NCBI GenBank assembly: GCA_963842355.1
Contig: CAWJGC010000012.1
Span: forward strand, 1 to 64,000
DNA from: JASHPR01 sp963842355
GTDB lineage: Bacteria; Actinomycetota; Actinomycetes; Streptosporangiales; Streptosporangiaceae
DNA length: 64,000 bases
Direction of reading: 5' to 3'
In this document: piece after piece, positions 51,212-58,920 of the stretch
Layout: each line of letters starts with the position of its first letter
Numbering within the stretch: position 1 is the stretch's first letter
The notes under the pieces: generated by a model
What the model was told of the DNA's origin: nothing
The model's database searches: none
Seen by the model: only the letters and a program-made list of their open reading frames with translations
Position numbers and translations under genes: made by a program

Positions 51212-52042
51212 TCATGCTTCATTCCGGGCAGCTCGGCGCCGGGCAGGCCGGTGCGGTTCCCAGCGGAACAGGAGGATGGCGGCGAGCAGGCCGCCGGCGG
51301 CCCAGCAGGCGAGCACGATCATGTCGCGGGAGTTGAGGAACGGGGCGCCCGGGACGCGCTGGACGGCGCGCGTCACCGCGTCGATCAGTGGCTGGGCGGG
51401 CAGGTAGCTGGCCAGAGTGGACAGCCAGCTCGGCTCTTGGATCGAGAACAGTACGCCGGAGATGATGATGAGCGGGAAATAGGTGAGGATCAGGATCGGG
51501 AAGGCAGCCTCAACGGTGGGGATGACGCTGGTGAGGGCGGTCGCCGTGGCGGCCCAGGCGAATGCGGCCACGGCGAGGGCGGCCAGGACGGCCAGGAATC
51601 CGCTCTCCGTGAGGTCCACGGCCGGCGCCGCCGCGTCGAAGTGCCTGCCGTAGAACGCGAGAGCGGCGGCGATCGTGACCGCCCCGGCCAGGACGGCGAC
51701 CAGCGCGGTGGCGGCGATGGCGCCGAGGAAGTAGCACCAGCGGGGCAGCGGGGTGGCCCGCCAGCGCTTGAGGACGCCGGCCTCGCGCGCGGCGACCAGG
51801 CGCACGCCAAAGGTGGCCCAGGCGGTGAGCGTGAGGCCGAAGACGGTGTACCCGGCCACGTTGGGATGGCTGTCCTTGGCGCTGCCCTTGGAGGCGATCA
51901 TCAAGATGACCGGCAGCCCGATGCCGACCGCGATGGTCCGGCCGCTGGAGAGCAGCAGCCGCATCTGGTAGCCGATCTGCCAAGCGAGGAGCGTTCCGGC
52001 GCTGGGGAGCCGGCCGGAGGCGGTGCGGGCGGTGTCAGTCAT
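51212..52042 (-). CDS. ABC-2-type transporter permease
   Basis: The 276-aa product starts at ATG 52042, overlapping the ATPase stop by 8 nt. About six helices include LAWQIGYQMRLLLSSGRTI (N-terminal), VAGYTVFGLTLTAWATFGV and YFLGAIAATALVAVLAGAV. The ABC-2 loop (FPILILTYFPLIIISGVLFS) and a last helix MIVLACWAAGGLLAAILLF follow. It is the partner of the ATPase at 52035. The operon order is a small membrane protein, ATPase, permease. The role is export, likely of a drug or lipid, controlled by the divergent two-component system. Confidence 0.9.
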   Translation of the reverse strand: MTDTARTASGRLPSAGTLLAWQIGYQMRLLLSSGRTIAVGIGLPVILMIASKGSAKDSHPNVAGYTVFGLTLTAWATFGVRLVAAREAGVLKRWRATPLPRWCYFLGAIAATALVAVLAGAVTIAAALAFYGRHFDAAAPAVDLTESGFLAVLAALAVAAFAWAATATALTSVIPTVEAAFPILILTYFPLIIISGVLFSIQEPSWLSTLASYLPAQPLIDAVTRAVQRVPGAPFLNSRDMIVLACWAAGGLLAAILLFRWEPHRPARRRAARNEA

Positions 52043-52961
52043 GGGAGCTAACCTCGGGGGTGAGCGGCTCGCCGATGGCGGCCAGGTAGGCCTCTTCGAG
52101 GCTGGGCGGGCCGACCTCGAGGCCGGCCAGGTCGAGGTGATGCTGCCCGGCCCAGCTGGTCAGGTCGCGCAGCGCCGCGGCGATGTCGGCGCTGCGGATC
52201 ACCAGGCAGTGGCCGTCTCCGTCGAGGTGGGGCGCGAGCGCGGCGGGCAGGCCGGCCGGCGCGACGTCGGCGGGCAGCAGATAGCGGATGGTGGGCGGGC
52301 CGCCTCTCGCGCGCAGCTCGCGCGGCGTGGTGTCGGCGGTGATGCGCCCTCCGGCCAGCACGATCACCCGGTCGGCGAGGTGATCGGCCTCGTCGATGTA
52401 GTGCGTGGTGAGCAGGACCGTGGTCCCGGTGGCGGTCAGGTTCTCGATGCTGGCCCAGGTGCGGCGGCGCGCCTCGGGGTCGAGCCCGGTGGTCGGCTCG
52501 TCCAGGAACAGGACCTCCGGCCGGCCGATGATGCCGATGGCGATGTCGACGCGGCGCCGCTGCCCGCCGGACAGCGCCCCCACCCGGGTCTGCGCGTCGC
52601 CCTTGAGGTCGACCAGCTCAAGGGCCTCGCCGACCGGCCGCGGCGCCGGGTAGAGCCGGGCGAACAGGCGGAGCGTGTCGCGGACGCTGAGCTCGGCGTC
52701 CAGGCTGGTCGACTGGAGCACCAGCCCGATGCGGGCGCGCCAGGCCCGGCTGCCGCGGTGCGGGTCGGCGCCGAGGACCCGGACGCTGCCGCTGGTGGGG
52801 GCGATGAAGCCCTCGAGCGTCTCCAGCGTGGTGGTCTTCCCGGCCCCGTTCGGGCCGAGCACCGCGAGCAGCTGGCCCTCGGGAACCTCGAAGCTGACAT
52901 CGTCGACCGCCGCGAGCTTCCCGAAGCGTTTCGTCAGCTGCCCGACCTCGATCGCGCTCAT
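52035..52961 (-). CDS. ABC transporter ATP-binding protein (drug-export type)
   Basis: ATG at 52961 overlaps the stop of the small membrane gene (ATGA). The 308-aa product has Walker A GPNGAGKTT (37-45), signature LSGGQRRRVDIAIGIIG, Walker B VLFLDEPTTGLDPEARR and the His of VLLTTHYIDEADHLADRVIV. This is the DrrA/antibiotic-export group. The C-terminal 90 residues are typical of this class. It is the second such ATPase in the window and is about as distant from the first (44136) as different subfamilies usually are, since the N-terminal sequence MSAIEVGQLTKRFG differs strongly. Confidence 0.92.
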   Translation of the reverse strand: MSAIEVGQLTKRFGKLAAVDDVSFEVPEGQLLAVLGPNGAGKTTTLETLEGFIAPTSGSVRVLGADPHRGSRAWRARIGLVLQSTSLDAELSVRDTLRLFARLYPAPRPVGEALELVDLKGDAQTRVGALSGGQRRRVDIAIGIIGRPEVLFLDEPTTGLDPEARRRTWASIENLTATGTTVLLTTHYIDEADHLADRVIVLAGGRITADTTPRELRARGGPPTIRYLLPADVAPAGLPAALAPHLDGDGHCLVIRSADIAAALRDLTSWAGQHHLDLAGLEVGPPSLEEAYLAAIGEPLTPEVSSHD

Positions 52962-53155
52962 CGCTCGGAGGATTCGTCCGGGCTGCGGTCGCGGTCCCGC
53001 GCCCGCCTCCGGCCGATCTCGCCGGCGATGCCCCACAGGATGAGCACGCCGCCGAGGGTCAGCAGGATCCTGGTCAGGATGAACAGCCCGGCCACCACCA
53101 CCATTACGCCGAGGGCAGCGCGCAGGAATGGCCGGCCTCTGGTGAGGAACAGCAT
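52958..53155 (-). CDS. Small membrane protein, first gene of ABC operon
   Basis: ATG at 53155 is about 7 nt after AGGAG. The 65-aa product has two hydrophobic helices (FLRAALGVMVVVAGLFILTR and ILLTLGGVLILWGIAGEI) and a basic/acidic tail RRRARDRDRSPDESSER. The stop overlaps the ATPase start as ATGA, so it is translationally coupled. No family is recognised; small proteins in this position are occasionally ABC accessory subunits. Transcription would start from the divergent promoter with the palindrome at 53249-53274. Confidence 0.75.
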   Translation of the reverse strand: MLFLTRGRPFLRAALGVMVVVAGLFILTRILLTLGGVLILWGIAGEIGRRRARDRDRSPDESSER

Positions 53156-53248
53156 GGCAAGCTCCTAGTAAGTGCGGAACGGTGCTGCCCAGCCTGCGGT
53201 GGGCTGGCACCGGCCCGCATCGCCGCGGAGGTAGAACTCACCGGCCGC

Positions 53249-53274
53249 ATGGCTCTACCCCGGGTTAGAGCCAT
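53249..53274. promoter_or_regulatory. 26-bp near-perfect palindrome between divergent ABC and kinase operons
   Basis: ATGGCTCTA at 53249-53257 is a perfect 9-bp inverse of TAGAGCCAT at 53266-53274, with CCCCGGGT between, so 24 of 26 positions fit the dyad. A second partial copy (CCGGGGTTAGA) lies at 53281-53291. The site is 94 bp upstream of the small membrane gene and 79 bp upstream of the kinase start (53353). It is the strongest candidate for the binding site of the response regulator encoded at 54546. Confidence 0.6.
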
Positions 53275-53352
53275 CTCCGCCCGGGGTTAGACGGCGTGGC
53301 ACCCACCCTGGGCTGATGTGGGAAGCCGAAGGGCGGCCGTATCTTTCGTCGT

Positions 53353-54549
53353 GTGAGCGACGTTCATCTGGCCAGCCTGACCGTCACCGGGCTGCGCCGG
53401 GCGGGGGCCCGGTACGAGGCGGTCCGGCACTGGCGGCTGCGCCTGGGCCCGCCCCTGGTTATCGGCCTGGCAGCCTGGTCGGCGTTCCAGAACCGCCAGG
53501 GGCCGCCGCCCGGGCTCTCCGGCCGGGGCCTGGTCGTGTCGGCCGCCCTGGCGGTCTTCGCCCTGGCCGGCCTGGGTGTGCAGGGTACAGCCCGGCGCCC
53601 GGGCAGCGCCTACATAGCCTTCGCGGTGGTCCTGATCGCCAGCTCGGCCGCGCTGATGCGGGCGCAGCCGACCGGGCCGGGGTCCGCGGGCGCGTTCATC
53701 GGCGTCGCGCTCATCGCGCTGCGGCTGCCCGCGCGGGCGGCGCTCGGCCTGTGCGCGGCCGCGTTCGTGGTCCTGGCGGCGTTCGCGGAGCTGGCCGGCG
53801 GCGGCGGGGGGGTGCCGGTGCTGGTGGCGTTCGGCGGGTTGTTCGGTTCGATGTACCTGGCGGACCGACTCGCTGAGGCCAACCGGCACGCCGGGCAGCT
53901 GCTCGCCGAGGTGGAGCAGAACCGGGCGGCGCAGGCCCGCGCGGCCGGGCTGGCCGAGCGCCAGCGGCTGGCCCGGGAAATGCACGACGTGCTCGCGCAC
54001 TCCCTGTCCGGGCTCATGCTCCAGCTGGAAGGCGCGAGGATGCTGGCTGCCGAGGACGCGGGCGACCCGCGGCTCCCTGAGGTCATCGACCGTGCCCACC
54101 ACCTGGGCATGAGCGGCCTGGACGAAGCCCGCCGGGCGATCGGGATGCTGCGCGGCGACGAGCTGCCCGGGCCCGAGGGCCTGGCCGGCCTGGCGGCCCA
54201 GTTCCGGGAAACCCGGGGTATCCCCTGCCAGTTCACGATCTCCGGCCAGGAGCACGGTCTCGGCCCGGAGGTCCGCCTGGCGCTCTACCGGGTCGCGCAA
54301 GAGGCCCTGACCAACATCACCAAACACGCCGAGCCCGACCGGGTCGAGATGCACCTCGCTTACCATCCGCGCGCCACCTGGCTCATGGTGGAAGACTTCG
54401 CGGCGGCCCGCGACACCCAGCCCCCTGCGGCCGGGGAGGGCGGGTACGGTCTCACCGGCATGCGCGAGCGGGCCGAGCTGCTGGGCGGCACGCTCACCGC
54501 CGGGACCACGTGCAGCGGGTTCCGCGTCGAGCTGGAGGTGCCCTCGTGA
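53353..54549 (+). CDS. NarL-type sensor histidine kinase
   Basis: GTG at 53353 starts a 398-aa protein with about five hydrophobic segments in the first 150 residues, a coiled linker (VEQNRAAQARAAGLAERQRL) and the HisKA_3 box REMHDVLAHSLSGLMLQLEG with His211. The ATPase end is VAQEALTNITKHAEPDRVEM and GYGLTGMRERAELLGGTLTA. The H box is EMHDVLAHSLS rather than the DLHDGAQVRL of the kinase at 46004, so the two belong to different subgroups. It overlaps the regulator gene by GTGA and is divergent from the ABC operon, its probable target. Confidence 0.93.
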   Translation: MSDVHLASLTVTGLRRAGARYEAVRHWRLRLGPPLVIGLAAWSAFQNRQGPPPGLSGRGLVVSAALAVFALAGLGVQGTARRPGSAYIAFAVVLIASSAALMRAQPTGPGSAGAFIGVALIALRLPARAALGLCAAAFVVLAAFAELAGGGGGVPVLVAFGGLFGSMYLADRLAEANRHAGQLLAEVEQNRAAQARAAGLAERQRLAREMHDVLAHSLSGLMLQLEGARMLAAEDAGDPRLPEVIDRAHHLGMSGLDEARRAIGMLRGDELPGPEGLAGLAAQFRETRGIPCQFTISGQEHGLGPEVRLALYRVAQEALTNITKHAEPDRVEMHLAYHPRATWLMVEDFAAARDTQPPAAGEGGYGLTGMRERAELLGGTLTAGTTCSGFRVELEVPS

Positions 54550-55202
54550 GCCAGCCGATCCGCGTCCTCATCGCCGACGACCAGCGAGTCGTCCGCGAAG
54601 GGCTGGCCATGGTCCTCGGGCTCATGCACGATGTCGACGTCGTAGGCGCCGCCTCAGACGGCCGCGAGGCCGTGGCCCTGGCCGCCGAGCTGCATCCCGA
54701 CGTGGTGCTGATGGACCTGCGGATGCCCCGCTGCGACGGCGTCGAGGCCACCCGCCTGCTGCGGGAACGGGAACCCGGGGCCAGGGTCGTGGTGCTCACC
54801 ACCTACGCCGACGACCGTTCGGTGATCGACGCGCTGCGGGCCGGCGCCCGTGGCTACCTCACCAAACACGCGGGCGGGGCGGAGATCCGCCAGGCCCTCT
54901 TGCACGTCCTCGAAGACCACGCCGCGATCGACCCGGCCGTGCAGCACCACCTCGTCGACGCCATCGCCACAAGCCCCGCACAGACCACGCCGTCCCCTGC
55001 CCGGCTGCCGGACGGGCTCACCCCCCGGGAGGCCGAAGTCCTGTCTCTCATCGCCACTGGCCTGTCCAACACCGAGATCGCCGAGCGCCTCGTCATCAGC
55101 GAAGGCACGGTCAAGACCCACATCAACCACCTGCTCGCCAAGACCGGCGCCCGCGATCGCGCCCAGGCCGTGTTGTACGCCTGCCGCCACGGGCTCGCCT
55201 GA
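54546..55202 (+). CDS. NarL/LuxR-type response regulator
   Basis: GTG at 54546 overlaps the kinase stop (GTGA). The 218-aa product has IRVLIADDQRVVREGLAMVL with the acid pair D11-D12, the phospho-acceptor D57 in VVLMDLRMPR, the loop Lys in GYLTKHAGGAE, and a LuxR helix-turn-helix (LTPREAEVLSLIATGLSNTE and ISEGTVKTHINHLLAKTGAR). It is expected to bind the palindrome at 53249-53274. A hairpin follows the gene. Confidence 0.94.
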   Translation: MSQPIRVLIADDQRVVREGLAMVLGLMHDVDVVGAASDGREAVALAAELHPDVVLMDLRMPRCDGVEATRLLREREPGARVVVLTTYADDRSVIDALRAGARGYLTKHAGGAEIRQALLHVLEDHAAIDPAVQHHLVDAIATSPAQTTPSPARLPDGLTPREAEVLSLIATGLSNTEIAERLVISEGTVKTHINHLLAKTGARDRAQAVLYACRHGLA

Positions 55203-55252
55203 CGATCCGTCCGCGTCACGTCCCTGGCTGAGTGCGGTTTCCATCCGGTCGC

Positions 55253-55268
55253 CCGGGCGGGAGCCCGG
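55253..55268. terminator. Hairpin between convergent response regulator and SDR genes
   Basis: CCGGGC at 55253-55258 pairs with GCCCGG at 55263-55268 over a GGGA tetraloop. It lies between the two convergent stops (55202 and 55283), so it could serve both directions. Confidence 0.45.
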
Positions 55269-55282
55269 TTCGCGGCGTTGGG

Positions 55283-56077
55283 TCAGAGGTCCGGGAGGCC
55301 GAGATCGAGATTGGGGCGGTCCATGCCGCCGTCGACCTCCAGGACCTTGCCGGTGACGTAGCCGGCCGCCGGCGAGGCCAGGAACAGGACCGCGGCCGCG
55401 ACGTCCTCCGGGTCGCCGATCCGGCCGAGCTGGGTCGCCCGCTCCATCTGGCCGCGCAGCGTGTCGTCGGTGAGCACGATGTCGAGCGCCGAGGTGGCCG
55501 CCGAGCCGACCGCGATCGCGTTGACCCGGATCCGGGGGGCCAGGTCGGCGGCGGCCAGCCGGGTGTAGTGGGCCAGCGCCGCCTTGGCGGTGCCGTAGGC
55601 GAGGTAGCCCCGGCCCGCGAGCCGCCCCATGGCCGAGGAGATGCTGACCACGGCGCCGCCGGGGTCGGGGGAGTCGAGCAGGTACGGCACCGCGGCGCGG
55701 GTGAGGCTGTGCGCGACCGCGACGTTGAAGCTGAATGCGTCGGCCAGGTGCCGCGGCTTGGTCGCGAGGAACGGCCGCGGCATGGCGCCGCCGACGTTGT
55801 TGACCACGATGTCCAGCCGGCCGAACGCCTCGAACGCGGCGGCGGCCAGTCCCGCTGCGACATCGATGTCGCTCAGGTCGGCGGGAACGGCCACCGCCCG
55901 GCGCCCGGCCGCCTCGACCTCCCGCGCCACCTTGGCCAGCTGGTCCTCACTGCGCGCCGAGATCACCACGTCCGCCCCGGCCTGGGCCAGCGCGACCGCG
56001 GCGGCCGCGCCGATGCCCCGGCCGGCCCCGGTCACCACGGCGACGCGGTCGTCGACGCGAAATCGATCCAGGATCAT
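55283..56077 (-). CDS. Short-chain dehydrogenase/reductase
   Basis: The 264-aa product starts at ATG 56077. VAVVTGAGRGIGAAAAVALA holds the TGxxxGIG motif (16-23), NNVGGAM replaces the usual NNAG, SSAMGRLAGRGYLAYGTAKA gives the catalytic Ser and YGTAK, and GKVLEVDGGMDRPNLDLG is the classic end. The second strand ISARS suggests NADP(H). It is a classical single-domain SDR. Its neighbour upstream at 56194 is a divergent amidohydrolase gene about 116 bp away. Substrate unknown. Confidence 0.92.
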   Translation of the reverse strand: MILDRFRVDDRVAVVTGAGRGIGAAAAVALAQAGADVVISARSEDQLAKVAREVEAAGRRAVAVPADLSDIDVAAGLAAAAFEAFGRLDIVVNNVGGAMPRPFLATKPRHLADAFSFNVAVAHSLTRAAVPYLLDSPDPGGAVVSISSAMGRLAGRGYLAYGTAKAALAHYTRLAAADLAPRIRVNAIAVGSAATSALDIVLTDDTLRGQMERATQLGRIGDPEDVAAAVLFLASPAAGYVTGKVLEVDGGMDRPNLDLGLPDL

Positions 56078-56193
56078 GGACCCGCCTCTGCGTTGGATGG
56101 GGCCAGCCTACGAGGAAAGTAGAACACGTTTCAATTGGGCCCCTGGGGCGGCGAGGCGCCGACCGGGGCGCTGACGGCTGGCAGACTTGAGGG

Positions 56194-57111
56194 GTGACCG
56201 GCCTGCCTGACCCGGACGTCCCGCCTGCGGACGAGTCCGCCGCGGGCGAGGAGGCGCAGGTCATCTCGTTCTGGCGGGAGCTCGGCCTGCCGGGGCTGGT
56301 GGACGTGCATACCCACTTCATGCCGCCCAGCGTGCACGCCAAGGTCTGGGCGTTCTTCGACGCGGGCCGGGAGGCCGGGCGCGCCTGGCCGATCTGGTAC
56401 CGCCAGCCCGAACCCGAGCGGGTGGCGCTGCTGCGGGCGTTCGGCGTGCGCAGGTTCGGCGCGCTGGCGTACCCGCACAAGCCCGGCATGGCCGCCTGGC
56501 TCAACTCCTGGGAAGCCGAGTTCGCGGGGAGAACCCCGGACGCCCTGTACGGCGCCACGTTCTTCCCCGAGCCCGGCGCGTCCGGCTACGTGGCCGAGGC
56601 GATCGGCGCGGGCGCGCGCCTGTTCAAGGCGCACCTGCAGGTGGGCGCCTACGACCCGCGGGACGGCCGGCTCGAGCCGGTCTGGGGCCTGCTCGCCGAG
56701 GCGCAGGTGCCCGTCGTCGTGCACTGCGGCTCGGGACCCAGCCCCGGGCCGTATACCGGGCCCGGCCCGATCTCCGAGGTGCTCGCCCGCCATCCGCGGC
56801 TGATCATGATCGTCGCCCACCTCGGGTCGCCCGAGTACGGAGAATTCCTCGATCTCGCGCAGCGGTATCCCGGCCTCCACCTGGACACGACGATGGCCTT
56901 CACCGACTTTCTTGAACGCCTCGCGCCGTTCCCGGTCACGCTGCGTTCCCGGCTCGCCGCGGCCGCCGATCGCATCCTGCTGGGCAGCGACTTCCCCAAC
57001 ATCCCCTATCCCTACCTGCACCAGCTACAAGCCCTGGCCCGGCTTGATCTCGGACCCGCCTGGCTGCGCGCCGTCTGTCACGACAACGCCGCCCGGCTGC
57101 TCGGGCTATGA
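56194..57111 (+). CDS. Amidohydrolase-2 family protein (TIM-barrel, ACMSD-like)
   Basis: GTG at 56194 starts a 305-aa protein. The metal-binding HxH is in GLVDVHTHFMPPSVHAKVWA. The later RLFKAHLQVGAYDPRDGRLE, VPVVVHCGSGPSPGPYTGPG, RLIMIVAHLGSPEYGEF and LLGSDFPNIPYPYLHQL supply the remaining His and Asp. This is the amidohydrolase-2 group that includes aminocarboxymuconate-semialdehyde decarboxylase and many decarboxylases or lactonases. The substrate is unknown. A GTG start of the LigD-like gene lies 8 nt after the stop. Confidence 0.9.
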   Translation: MTGLPDPDVPPADESAAGEEAQVISFWRELGLPGLVDVHTHFMPPSVHAKVWAFFDAGREAGRAWPIWYRQPEPERVALLRAFGVRRFGALAYPHKPGMAAWLNSWEAEFAGRTPDALYGATFFPEPGASGYVAEAIGAGARLFKAHLQVGAYDPRDGRLEPVWGLLAEAQVPVVVHCGSGPSPGPYTGPGPISEVLARHPRLIMIVAHLGSPEYGEFLDLAQRYPGLHLDTTMAFTDFLERLAPFPVTLRSRLAAAADRILLGSDFPNIPYPYLHQLQALARLDLGPAWLRAVCHDNAARLLGL

Positions 57112-57118
57112 GCCGGCG

Positions 57119-58854
57119 GTGACCCCTCCCGGCCGGGGCTCGAAGGCAAGCCCCCCGAAGGCAGGCCCCGAGAAGGGGCCCGAGAAGGCAGGTCCCGAGA
57201 ATGTCGGCCGCGGGCCGCTGGCGCCGTATCAGCGCAAGCGGGACTTCGCCCGCACCCCGGAGCCGGCGGGCGCACCGCCCCGGGGGGAGGCCGCCGGCCC
57301 GCGCCGGTTCGTGGTGCAGCGCCACCGGGCCCGCCGTCTCCACTATGACCTGCGGTTCGAGATCGGCGGCGTGCTGGTGAGCTGGGCCGTGCCGCGCGGG
57401 CCGACGCTCGACCCGGACGTGAAGCGCACCGCGATCCACGTCGAGGACCACCCGATCGAGTACCTCGACTTCGAGGGGATCATCCCGGCCGGCGAGTACG
57501 GCGGGGGAGACGTGATCGTCTGGGACCGGGGCACGTGGGAGCCGCACGCCACCGACGACCCCGCCGCCTCGGTCGCCGCGGGCGAACTGCACGCGGACGT
57601 GACCGGGGACAAGCTTCGCGGCCGCCTGGTCCTGGTCCGCCGCGGGCGCAGCCGCGAGGACGCCAGCCAGTGGCTGCTGCTGCACAAGAGGGACGAGTAT
57701 GCCGTCGCGGGCTGGAACCCGGAGGACTACCCGAGGTCGGTGCTCAGCGGGCGCACCAACGACGAGGTCAAGGCTCGCCCGGACCGCATGTGGCGGGCCG
57801 ACCTGCCCCCCGGCCAGGCCTCGGTCGCCATCGGCGATCCCGTGCCGCCCGCGCCGGGCGGGCCCGGCCCGGCGGCACATGACCCCGTCGACCTCGACGC
57901 CGTCGGGCCCGGTGCCGCCGAACTCGGCGCGCTCGCCGCCCTCGGCGCGAACGGCGGCACCTGGGAGGTGTTCGGCCGCCCGCTCCGGGTCACGAACCTG
58001 GACAAGGTCCTGTTCCCCGCCCGCGACGGCGAGACCCCGGTGACCAAGCGCGAGTTCATCGGCTACGCGGCCCGGATCGCCCCGGTCGTGCTGCCCTACC
58101 TGGCCGGCCGCCCCTCAACATGAACCGCTTTCCCGGCGGCGCGCAGACCAAGGGGTTCTGGCACAAGCAACTGCCCGACCACGCGCCCGACTGGCTTCCG
58201 CGCTGGCACAACCCGAACGCCGACCCCGGGGACGCCACCATCTACCTGGTCGTGGACGAGCCCGCGGCGCTGGTCTGGGCGGCCAACTTCGGCGCGCTGG
58301 AGTGGCACGCCTGGACGGCCCGCGCCGACCAGCCCCGCCTGCCGACCTACGCGCTGATCGACATCGACGCAGGGTCGGCCACGACCTGGGACGACGTGCT
58401 GGTGCTGGCCCGGCTGCACCGCACCGCCCTGGACCATCTGGGGGTCCGGGCCCAGCCCAAGCTGACCGGCCACACCGGCATCCAGATCTGGATCCCGATC
58501 GCCCGCGGGCCCGGCTACGACGAGACCCGCGAGTGGGTCAAGGAACTGTCCCACGCGATCGGCGCGGTGGTGCCCGACCTGATCTCCTGGCAGTGGGACG
58601 TCCGCTCGCGCGGGGGCCGCGCCCGGCTGGACTATACGCAGAACGTCAGGAACAAGACGCTCGTCGCGCCCTACAGCCCCCGGCCCGCGCCCGGCGCCCC
58701 CGTGTCGGCCCCCATCGACTGGGACGAGCTGGACGACCCCTCGCTGCGCCCCGACGCGATCACGATCCGCAGCGTGCCGGGCCGCCTGGCCGAGCGAGGC
58801 GACCCGTTCCGCACCGTCCTGGCGTTCGACCAGGCCCTTCCGCCCATCCACTAG
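57119..58854 (+). pseudogene. ligD: LigD-type 3'-phosphoesterase + polymerase protein, frameshifted at 58113
   Basis: GTG at 57119 lies 8 nt after the amidohydrolase stop. The first frame has the PE domain: FVVQRHRARRLHYDLRFEIG, IHVEDHPIEYLDFEGIIPAG and EYGGGDVIVWDRGTW. Next is the start of the AEP polymerase domain (LRVTNLDKVLFPARDGETPV, ending YLAGRPST). The other frame continues with MNRFPGGAQTKGFWHKQ and LIDIDAGSATTWDD, then HTGIQIWIPIARGPGYDETR to 58854. One missing C at about 58113 would restore GRPLNMNRFPGG. The repaired protein is about 578 aa with no ATP-dependent ligase domain. In actinomycetes the ligase may be a separate gene. LigD acts with Ku in double-strand break end joining; no ku gene is in the window. 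Confidence 0.85.
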
Positions 58855-58920
58855 CCCGCCCGATCTAGTGTTGCTGGCAGACGCCGAGCCACGCTGGCCC
58901 GCGGAGAGGAGGAGTTGCCC

